Assembly: GCA_900312665.1 (NCBI GenBank)
Contig: ONZQ02000002.1
Location: forward strand, 2,184,985-2,248,984
Direction of reading: 5' to 3'
Source: Cephalotrichum gorgonifer
Taxonomy: Eukaryota > Ascomycota > Sordariomycetes > Microascales > Microascaceae
DNA length: 64,000 nt
The stretch's first letter is position 1. Every line of letters starts with the position of its first letter. This document shows, one piece after another, positions 56,198 to 64,000 of the stretch. A program made the translations under genes and the position numbers. The notes beneath the pieces were generated by a model. That model was not told the origin of the DNA. It ran no database searches and worked only from the letters and a program-made list of their open reading frames with translations.

Positions 56198-58574
56198 TTA
56201 CGCGGGATCGCAGTACCTCGGGAGGTCTGGCCCCTCCGACTGCGCCCAGCTGATGACCGTGAGACTCGTCGTGTACCCCATGGCGATGAACCCAAAGACG
56301 CACAGCAGGATATCTGAGACCCGCCAGAGCCTGCTCCTCGCAACGGCCTTGTAGTGGAGTAGGGGCTGTAGTCATGTTTCTGTTAGCTTTTCTACTCGAT
56401 CTTTCAGTAGGGGGAGGGGGGTTCAAGCTCCAAAGCAGGATGGGCAAGTGTTTCATAGGAGGGATACTCACAGGATAAATATACACCAGCGGGATGCACG
56501 CAAAGTTCCCCACCAGCGCCACAAATTTGTCTAGGTTGTCCGCGCCCGCCCACGCCAGTAGCGCGCACGCCGTCACGAGCAGGAACCGGAACACGTTCTT
56601 CTGCCACTTGATGTACGGGTTGTACTTGCCACTCTTGGTGAACAGCGCGTTCTCCGAGATCTTGATGGCCGGGAACAGCTGCAGCGGCGTCGACAGGAGG
56701 ATCGCGATCGAGTACAGGAACTGTGTCCCGTTGACCAGCTTGTTGTCCTGCGGCAGGTTCAGCAGCACCACCGTCTCCGTCTTGGACCCGTACGCCGCGT
56801 ACGACACTGCACCCATCGTGACGAAGAGCGTCGTGATGATCACCATCACCAGCGCCATCACCCCGGGGAACTTGGCCGGGTGCCTCATCGACTCCTGGAT
56901 CGGGATGATGAGCCCGATGCCCTCGAACGTGAAGATCGCCGTGCCGATGAACAGCGTCCAGTCCTTCTTGTTGAACTGCACAATGTCCGCCACCCCGTTG
57001 GCGCTCAGCGTGATGACGTCGTAGTAGAAGAGGTACGCCAGCCCAACCAGGATGAACGCGTCCGCGATGAGCGCCGTGAACCCAAGCTTGCCGATGTCGC
57101 GGAGCAGCGAGAACGGCAGGAAGATGATCATCTGCAGGATGATGAGCCACGTCACCGATATGTCCGTCTTGCAGTTGGACACCGCCAGTATCACCGCCTG
57201 AAGGTTCTGCGACGTGAACACAATGTACGCCGACACGAACCCAATCTGGCTCACCACGATCGACGCCAGGATCACCATCCGCATCCACTTCCCGTAAAGC
57301 TTGCCGCCGATGTCACCATACGACCCCTCCACCTCGAGCCTCGAGCTGACGAGCAGGATGAAGCAGTAGTAGCTGAGCGCCGCCACCGCGAGCAGCACGA
57401 CGTTACTGAAGAGCATGCCGCCGTTAAGGTACGCCCGGGGTAGGAAGAGAACGCCCGTGCCGACGAACGACTTGAGCAACAGGAGCACCGCCGTCGTCGG
57501 CGAGTTGTTGCCGCTACCGCCCCTCGGCTTCCGCCTCCTCTTCCGCAGCGACGGCGTCAGTAGCGCGCTGTCCTCCATCGGCTCCCGATCCTCGCCGCCG
57601 CTGCTACCCCCGTCCCCGAAGTAGTCGTCGTCTGCCCCCGAGGAGAAGTACTCTCCCGGCAGGAGCACCTCGTCGTCCTCCTCGAGCTCCTCGCCGCCGA
57701 AGTGGCCGTATAGCGTCAGGAACTCCAGGAAACTCGTCGTGAGCATGCGCGGCAGCTGCCCGGGCTCCTCGCCGTTGTCGAGCCCGCCCCCACTGGTATC
57801 GTCGATTGTCCTGCGGATGTAGTCTCGCCGGAAGCCCCCGGGGACCTTCATATTCTTGATGTCGAGTACCTCGCTCTCGGGTTCAGGCCGTGAGAGGTGG
57901 AAGCTCTTGCTTCTTTGCATCTTGTTCCGGGCTTCCGCCTCCTCCGTCCACTTGTAGATCCCCCTCGTGATGTCGCCGCCCTGCAGTCTCAGGCTCGAGA
58001 ACTCCTGGTCCTGGCCGTCCGAGCTGTCCGCAGGCTGCTTTCCCTTGCCGTGTGCCGAGTCAGTGTCGGATCCAGTGTCGGACGCGTGGACGAGGTGTCT
58101 CTTGACCACCTCGGGGTCCTCGTATGCTGCGGGACGGGCCCGGTTATCGAACGAACCGTAGTTCGTCGTCGTCGGCGTGGCGGACACCGGGGCCGCGCTG
58201 AGTGTGGGGGAATGGGGTCGGTCACCGGCGACGCTCCGCGCTGGGGGGGTTCCGAATCGCGGCGGCGAGGCGCCGAGGGAGTTGGACAGGGCTGCGGCGA
58301 GGGCCGAGACACCGGGGCCGAGGGAGTTGGGGCCGGCGCCGGCTAGGGGTGTTGCGTCGTTGTCTTGTTGCGTGCCGTTTCTCTGGTGGGACGTTGGCAT
58401 TGCGCCATTTCTCTGGTAGGACGACGACAGTGGCGGTCCGCGGACGGGCGAAGCCAGGCGGGCGATTGACTCCGCACGGGCACCAGAAGGGGCTTCGTCA
58501 TCGCGGCCTCTAAAGTTAGCCGGCGACGACGATAACGAGTCCGCCGGGGGCGGTTGTCTGGAAGGTGACGCCAT
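56198..58574 (-). CDS. Vacuolar amino-acid transporter, AVT3/AVT4-like (AAAP family)
   Basis: Predicted 756-residue transporter; yeast Avt3/Avt4 export neutral and basic amino acids from the vacuole. Exons (minus): 58574-56472 and 56365-56198. The second exon supplies the last helix (ILLCVFGFIAMGYTTSLTV) and the end PRYCDPA. Residues 1-360 are hydrophilic, rich in Ser, Pro and acidic residues, with LRKRRRKPRGGSGNN just before the membrane domain. The AAAP core begins SPTTAVLLLLKSFVGTGVLFLPRAY and shows about eleven helices, including FIGTAIFTFEGIGLIIPIQE and KFVALVGNFACIPLVYIYP. The frame stays open for a further 100 codons past the donor at 56471, but only splicing restores the conserved C-terminal helix. 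The long N-terminal region is typical of AVT3/AVT4. Confidence 0.92.
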
Positions 58575-59775
58575 TTAGGCCGTTTGCCGGGTGGGAATCG
58601 AGAGTGGTGTCGACAGTGGAAGAAGGGATGTGGACGCGAAACCGGAGGCGGGAGTTTGTTATGAGTGGAGAAGCGCTACAAGTTACAAGTGCATATATTG
58701 CATACTTGTACGAGTATTAGTCAAGCGGAAGAGATCTTGGATGGGCGGGCGGGTGGAGAATTATGAAGGGGGGCGAGCTAGTCGATCGGGAATCTGGAGG
58801 CGGAGGTGGGTGGAGAAAGGAACAGACAGCTCTGATAAGCAATGAAAAGAAAGGTCCGCTTGGTGTCAGATTAAGGAAGCTATTGACCAGGCGGGATTGT
58901 CCTCGTACTCTGTCCGATGTCCTCGTTGTTTTAGGTTCGCCGGGCGACCTTGGGGAGTGGAAATGAGGAGACGATCGGTACGAGTCGTGGGTTGAAGGGA
59001 GGAAAAGAGATTGACGAGAGATCGACGCAAGCCATCCAAGAAATGCGGCCTCCTAGGTTGAAGATGACGGAGATCCTTTGCAGGAGCGAGTGAATGACAC
59101 TACTGTAATAGGCGCTTCAAAGCCTGCTGAGGCAGGCACTATGTAGTCGCGAAAGCACAGACCGGGTACACAAGGAAGATGTATTAAACGGCACACCTCC
59201 CGCAGACTTAGTACGAGAACCTTGCTGTTGCCTTTGTTGCAGGCATGTATTGGCTTCCTGGTGGCACTTTTAGTACCGAACCTTAGCCTTCGGCCCCTCC
59301 GCCAAGCGCCGAAGCCAAGGTGGCCATGGTCACGGTCACGCTGCACCTGAGGATGGTACCTTCCACGTGGGGGTCGGCTGACCAAACGCCCCTGGTCTGA
59401 ACCTGGTTCCGGGCGAAGTCCAGGTTACCACCTCTTCGGAATACCTCATGATGGCACTCTACCCTTGTCCACACGCTTGCCTGATGTCACGTGCGAAAAG
59501 GCTCCTTGCCCGAGACAGCCTTCCCTACATCTATTACGGTGCTCGCCCCTCGAGGAGTTGTGCATCAAGATAGAGATTTTGGCAGACATATAATTAGACA
59601 CGAGTGGTAGCAGTACCTTGGATAGGCGTATATTCTCTATATTTAACCCCGAGATCATACTTCACCACCTGATTATCAAAGTTGGACCGATGCTCCGCGA
59701 TTCTTTTGTACAGCCAGATGTAATAATACACTCCACGCTCCACCGAGACCTCTCTTCCTCTCTCCCTCCGGGCTC
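58575..59775. other. Intergenic, AVT promoter and mL57 3' flank
   Basis: About 1.2 kb with no supportable gene. CGAGTA-type motifs occur near 58710 and 58970. Confidence 0.5.
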
Positions 59776-60919
59776 CTAAGCAAGCCGCTTGAGCAGCTTC
59801 TCCTGTATAAGCCTCGACGTCACCTCCGCGCCATGCTGAAGCGAGATGGCCCCGAAGATGGCGTGGATCGCGCCCGTGAGGACGACCTGCACACCAGATC
59901 CCGCCAGGTTCTCGGGCTGTGATTGCGGAGACCTCGGTTAGCAAAAAGAAAAGAGCCTATCAACACCTCGGAGAACGACGTCCCGCCCGCCAGCTACCGG
60001 GAACTGGTCCGGGGGACAGATAGGGTTGTCTTACCAGCCTCGGCTTCCACCTCAGAACCTTCAGGAGGCCCACCTCCAGGGCCACTTTGTGCATCTTCTC
60101 CCGCGATATGACGTCGTGCGGCTGCTTCTCCACGAGGTGGTCGAGACCGGCCAGCGCCGGGTGCTGGAAGGGCTGGCGCCCGTGGGGGTCGACGATGGGC
60201 TTCGCGGGCTCGGCCGACGAGATGATGTTCTTTGTGACCTCCTGGATGATGGCTTGTCGTCCTACAAATAGCGCGAACAATGTTAGCAAGCCGTATACCT
60301 CTCCCTCTGTCTCTCTCCCATCCAATGACCTCAAATCTCAAGCCGTATTCCCCCCTTTTCCCCAGGGGGCAAGGATAATGGAAACCTCCCCGAATGCAGC
60401 AGATAAGGGAGACAGCGTGAGGAAAGGAACACATAGGACACCTCCTCCAGGATCCCACGTACCGAAATATGCCAACCGATCATTAAACCCCCTCCTTCCC
60501 TGATCGAAACTCTTATGCGTGACCGCCAGCCACTTCAGCTCCTCGGGGAGCAGCCCCGCGCCCTGGCTCCCCAGGAACCTCTCGTAGAACTTGTCCAGCA
60601 CCGCCGGGTCCTCGTTCACCGTCCACACGGACCGCTTGGGGTTCTTCGGCCGCCCGATCGAGAAGGGCGCCTTCGCCAGCGGAGGCGTGTACGACCACCT
60701 CGGCCTGTCCTCGAAGTTCTCCCTGCCCTCCTCGGCGGCCGCGAACTCGTTCCGGGGCGGCGTGCTTCCGCTGGTGGTCGTCGTCTCGGTGGTGGTGGAG
60801 GAGGAGAGCCACCGGGGGGAGGCAGAGGTGGCGAGGATGGGCTGGCGCGCAGGAAGGGCGGAGGCCCTGCTGGTGTTGAGGGCTAGCCGCGCCGCGCGGC
60901 AGGCCGGTCGGGACGCCAT
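59776..60919 (-). CDS. MRPL15: Mitochondrial large-subunit ribosomal protein mL57 (Mrpl15, RNase III-like)
   Basis: Predicted 274-residue mitoribosomal protein of the fungal mL57 family, a catalytically inactive RNase III fold. Exons (minus): 60919-60463, 60261-60035 and 59916-59776, with FG-RQAIIQEVTK at the first junction and LRWKPRL-PENLAGSG at the second. The N-terminus is Arg/Ala/Ser-rich with no early acidic residues, a mitochondrial presequence. The RNase III-like part includes LKWLAVTHKSFDQGRRGFND and RLAYFGRQ. The last exon gives VVLTGAIHAIFGAISLQHGA and the end LLKRLA. The usual acidic RNase III signature (ERLEFLGD) is replaced, as expected for a structural ribosomal member. The frame runs open into both introns. 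Confidence 0.87.
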
Positions 60920-61415
60920 GGTGTGGAAATGGGCGAGGGTGGGAGAGGAAAAGAATTATCCGGCCGGCGAACGGGTGGTCGGGCGTGCGGGGGGGGTTTC
61001 GAGATTTCGGAGATCGTTGGTTTTCTCTCCAGGAAAAAGCTGGAACCTGGGTAGAGGCGCGGGTTTCTTGCAACGTCGCGGACGGTCGGGAGAGTGTGAA
61101 CGTGAAGGAAGTTTTTAGGTGGGTCCTTGGCAGCCAATAGGGGCGGCCCATGACCTTGACACTTAGGAGCAACCTGCATTTGCATAGCTCTGAAGCACTA
61201 TCGCATTAAAGGGGTTATTCATATAATAGGTATTATCATCACTACTCAGCTCGAGTTTACAAGTAAAAGAAGTGCAAGTTGACAGAATGAAGAATGAACA
61301 CCTCCCGTAATGTATCATTGTGGCAATTAGATCTAACATGCTTGCTTACCCTCCTATAATTCATAATAAAACAAACTCGTACACTCCGATCCCCCCCCGT
61401 CCCTGATCCTCAAGC
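60920..61415. other. Intergenic, mL57 promoter and RTT109 3' flank
   Basis: About 500 bp with no gene seen; AT-rich around 61190-61380. Confidence 0.5.
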
Positions 61416-63125
61416 TCATCCAGAGCTCTCCGGCTTGGGCTTCTTCCTCACAAGCCCACCCCCAAGCACATTAACCTTGACCTCCCCGCCACCCTCCCTC
61501 TTCCGCTTCACCAGCCCCGCGAGGTCATTCACCTTTGGTCCCCCCGTAGCCGCCCCCGCCCTCTCCTCAGCGGGAGGGGGGGCCTCCTGCGTCCCCACGA
61601 CATTCACCCCCCAGGTCGAGCCCACGCCCACCTCGCCCACCCACCGCGCCGTAGACCTCACCGCCATCTCCAGGTTCTTAAAGTCAAGGTTTAGGAGCAG
61701 CTCCATGACGCGGTTGTACCCCTTCTCGTCGAACAGGACCTCCCCGCGACCTTCCACCGGCCAGTGGTAGTACGCGCAGGAGCTGGGGCGAAGGTTGGAG
61801 ACACCGGCGCGAGAAGCATGGGTCTTGATGTGCGGCTGGCGGGACCTGATCGGACCCGTAAGGGGCGCTTTCTTCTTCTCCTTGCGAGTTTTCCCGCTAG
61901 AGGAGCCGCGGGGTTTCGTCGGGGAGTGGCTGCTGCGCTTTCCAGGCTTCGGGGAGAGAACGAGGTTCAAGGACGAGGAGCTGGCGGGTACTTCCTGGGC
62001 CGTAGGCTGGCGAGTCGTCGTCGACGGACGGGTAGTCCCATCCAACCCAGCCGACCCGTTTGGCACAGCACTAGACGTAGTAGCCTCCTCTCGCGGACCA
62101 GTTTCCTGCACATCAAAAACGACCCATATAAACCCCGTTAACCTCCCGCTCGAGCACTCCTGCCTAAACTCCATCATGTCCCAGAACTGCTCCAGGCTCC
62201 TCACGCTCCTCCACGACCCCCCCGCCGGCGACTTCGTCGACTTCACCAGCTCCTCGTCCAGCTCGTCCCTGAACCGCGCCTTCGGGTCGTCGGGGAACCC
62301 GGGCACGAGACACCGCGGCGGCACCGAGTCGTGCTCCTTACAGTAATGCGATATCAGCTCCAGCGGGTGCCCAAGCACCCAGTCGCCGCCCCCGCGGGGC
62401 AGGTACCCCCTCGTCTCGTTCGTCTCCAGCCCCGGCACGACGAGATACCCCCTCACGCGCGCCCACGGAGGCAGCTCGTTCCCCGCCGGGGGATCCCGCA
62501 CGAGGGGGCCGAGCGCACGACACCACCACCTCACGAGGCCCCTGTCGTCCAGTACGTGCTTCCCGGCGTTGTCGGCGCTGCCGGGGAAGAGGTACTGGCT
62601 CTGGGCACGGGCGAACAGGCTCACGACGCACTGGGCACCCCTGCGCCTCCGCCTCTCGACGAGGAAGGACAGGAAGGCGGTCGCGACGCCGCGGATCGGA
62701 GACGGGGTCCCGCGGGGCAGGTTGAGGAGGTGGAGGTAGCCCGTCGAGTCGGCCTTGGAGACGAAGAAGGTGCTCGAGTAGGCGGTGGTGAATATGTATA
62801 TCTCCAGCGCAAAGACTAGAACTGCGCCGCCGTCCCGGGCCTGTGTCGTGTTGTCGGTGCCATGGCGGGAGCTCGCGGCAGTCTGGGAGTCTCGTCTCCC
62901 AGGAGAGTCGATTGATATCGCGAGGAGGTGCTTCTCGCAGAAGGTCTTGTCGGGGCGCTGGCCAGGAGGGGCAGGGCAGAGGGGCTCACACCTGGTCGGT
63001 CGAGTGGAGAGGTGGTATATGCCGAAGGTGTGACCCTTGGGGAGAACGGCCACGAGGCGCTGTGCCAGGGAGGAAGGCCGCGGTGAGATAGCGAGATCGG
63101 GCTCTTGTGGGGGGTGCGTTGGCAT
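61416..63125 (-). CDS. RTT109: Histone acetyltransferase Rtt109 (H3K56, KAT11)
   Basis: Predicted 569-residue intronless gene for the fungus-specific acetyltransferase that modifies newly made histone H3 (Lys56 and N-terminal lysines) with chaperones Asf1 and Vps75 during replication. The KAT11 domain covers about residues 20-330: LPKGHTFGIYHLSTRPT, FVSKADSTGYLHLLNLP, QYLFPGSADN and GKHVLDDRGLVRWWCRAL. Yeast residues D287/D288 and auto-acetylated K290 correspond to Asp279, Asp280 and Lys282 in FPDDPKARF (numbering by eye). RSLEQFWDMMEFRQECSSGRL also fits. The C-terminal part is a basic Ser/Pro/Lys-rich tail, with WPVEGRGEVLFDEKGYNR near residue 460. Family identity is clear from many conserved blocks. 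Confidence 0.96.
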   Translation of the reverse strand: MPTHPPQEPDLAISPRPSSLAQRLVAVLPKGHTFGIYHLSTRPTRCEPLCPAPPGQRPDKTFCEKHLLAISIDSPGRRDSQTAASSRHGTDNTTQARDGGAVLVFALEIYIFTTAYSSTFFVSKADSTGYLHLLNLPRGTPSPIRGVATAFLSFLVERRRRRGAQCVVSLFARAQSQYLFPGSADNAGKHVLDDRGLVRWWCRALGPLVRDPPAGNELPPWARVRGYLVVPGLETNETRGYLPRGGGDWVLGHPLELISHYCKEHDSVPPRCLVPGFPDDPKARFRDELDEELVKSTKSPAGGSWRSVRSLEQFWDMMEFRQECSSGRLTGFIWVVFDVQETGPREEATTSSAVPNGSAGLDGTTRPSTTTRQPTAQEVPASSSSLNLVLSPKPGKRSSHSPTKPRGSSSGKTRKEKKKAPLTGPIRSRQPHIKTHASRAGVSNLRPSSCAYYHWPVEGRGEVLFDEKGYNRVMELLLNLDFKNLEMAVRSTARWVGEVGVGSTWGVNVVGTQEAPPPAEERAGAATGGPKVNDLAGLVKRKREGGGEVKVNVLGGGLVRKKPKPESSG

Positions 63126-63594
63126 TTTCGGGACTCGGTCTCGGGGTTGTGTAGGTACGGGGTGCTATAGCAGTCAATGCTAGAGCTCGTGGGAAGCTTG
63201 CCAGGACACCAAGTGCACTTTGAACAGCGTGGGTTTAGGGATTGTTAGGAAGGATGGAATCAGGTTGGCACGCGAGCTGACAGAATCAGGGAAGATGATG
63301 CTGGGGACGCGGTCGCCGTTTCAGGACGTGGGGCGCTAAGGCGCCGCTTACAGCGCGTATTATAGCGCGACCTCAGCGCCGACCTGGCATTCTGATTGGT
63401 AACAGAGTTTGTGGCTGCTACTAGCAATGTCTCAGCTCCAACCACCACAAGGCAGGCCGAGCCGAACCCGGCTTAATGCACTCACATTCTCATTTCACCT
63501 AATAATACTTATACTTCTAAACCCAGTCTAGCAGATCTCGCTCTCTAACCCTCCTATCACCTCCACTAATTCAGATTCAACAACGCAGCCCTCC
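63126..63594. other. Intergenic, RTT109 promoter and dehydrogenase 3' flank
   Basis: About 470 bp with no gene seen. Confidence 0.5.
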
Positions 63595-64000
63595 TCAGAG
63601 TCCTCCTCCTGCGGCTGGCTCCCTCTTCAAGTAGTGTGTGTTCACCGGGGTGATGGCATCTCCCCCAGCCAGAACGGCCATGATGTTCCGCATGCTCAGC
63701 TCCTCGAAACCCACATGCGTCTCAACCGTCCCGCCAGCATTATGACACGTCAACATGGCTCTCTCCCCCACGAACTTCAACAGCCTCGGACTCACCGCGG
63801 GCTCTCCCGCGTGCACATCTAGCGCGATGGTGCCAATCCCGCCGCTCTCGAGCGCATCAGCCAGCGCCTCCTCGTCCACCAGGCTGCCCCTCGCGACATT
63901 TACGAACCTGCCCCCCTTCTTAAACCATCCCAGCGTCTCCGCCGTAATCACCTTGTTCCCGGACGGCGTGCACAGCACCACGCAGTCAGAGGCGCGGATC
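63595..64000 (-). CDS. D-2-hydroxyacid dehydrogenase, C-terminal part (truncated by window edge)
   Basis: The 135 visible C-terminal residues belong to an NAD(P)-dependent D-isomer-specific 2-hydroxyacid dehydrogenase of the glyoxylate/hydroxypyruvate reductase type. The frame is open to base 64000, so the start lies outside. Visible pieces of the Rossmann domain are SDCVVLCTPSGNKVI, the signature GGRFVNVARGSLVDEEAL and TIALDVHAGEP. The catalytic His lies in LTCHNAGGTVET, where relatives have PHIGS/PHNAG. The end ITPVNTHYLK is typical. The substrate cannot be told from this part. Confidence 0.88.
   Translation of the reverse strand, partial: IRASDCVVLCTPSGNKVITAETLGWFKKGGRFVNVARGSLVDEEALADALESGGIGTIALDVHAGEPAVSPRLLKFVGERAMLTCHNAGGTVETHVGFEELSMRNIMAVLAGGDAITPVNTHYLKREPAAGGGL

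Noticed and set aside
1..64000. Transposons, CRISPR arrays, secondary-metabolite cluster, RIP-type AT-rich islands
   Set aside because: No transposase, reverse transcriptase, PKS/NRPS, direct-repeat/spacer array or long AT-rich tract was seen on either strand.

Overview
The window is nuclear DNA of a filamentous ascomycete, most likely a Sordariomycete. Genes have short spliceosomal introns (about 50-180 bp) with GT...AG ends. Spacing is fungal, coding DNA is GC-rich with strong third-position bias, and a single dispersed 5S rRNA gene lies between protein genes. Fungus-specific families are present: GRG-1/CCG-1, DUF2011, HAM-2/FAR11, Rtt109, DscA and an ERp38-type PDI. I do not assign a genus. 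I support 19 protein loci (one apparently broken, one cut by the right edge) and one 5S rRNA gene. Exon boundaries were worked out by hand from reading frame, splice sites and family length.

Layout. 0-5 kb: dolichyldiphosphatase (+) with an unusual heptad-repeat tail, then a 7-TM GPCR-like protein (-). 5-9 kb: no gene seen. 9-16.7 kb: EBP/EXPERA sterol-isomerase-like protein (-), glucose-repressible GRG-1 (-), mitochondrial EF-Tu (+), ribosomal protein S29/uS14 (-) ending in a 9-nt exon, and a DUF2011 protein (+). 17-22 kb: the STRIPAK subunit HAM-2/FAR11 (+) facing a MARVEL-type membrane protein (-). 24.5-27 kb: a secreted class II-type haem peroxidase locus with an in-frame TAG, followed by the 5S rRNA gene. 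27-32.5 kb: three protein-quality-control genes, the Dsc/Tul1 RING E3 (-), HSBP1 (+) and an ER protein disulfide isomerase (-). 32.5-49 kb: gene-poor DNA with only NADP-glutamate dehydrogenase (+) and a secreted PHB depolymerase (+). Its spacers carry TACTCG-type repeats, small palindromes, a perfect 23-bp inverted repeat and short tandem arrays. 49-64 kb: a 1382-residue GMC oxidoreductase/alpha-beta hydrolase fusion (+), then five minus-strand genes: AIM32-type Fe-S protein, AVT-type amino-acid transporter, mitoribosomal mL57, histone acetyltransferase Rtt109, and a 2-hydroxyacid dehydrogenase running off the right edge.

Most genes are housekeeping and unrelated to each other. There is no secondary-metabolite cluster, transposon, CRISPR array or prophage. 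The neighbourhood of DscA, HSBP1 and PDI is thematically coherent but may be chance. I did not find a convincing new multi-gene system. The items most worth a second look are the fused GMC/hydrolase with a Cys nucleophile, the peroxidase nonsense codon lying inside an intron-like in-frame 87-nt segment, the 23-bp hairpin, the 9-nt terminal exon of S29, and the heptad minisatellite in the dolichyldiphosphatase.
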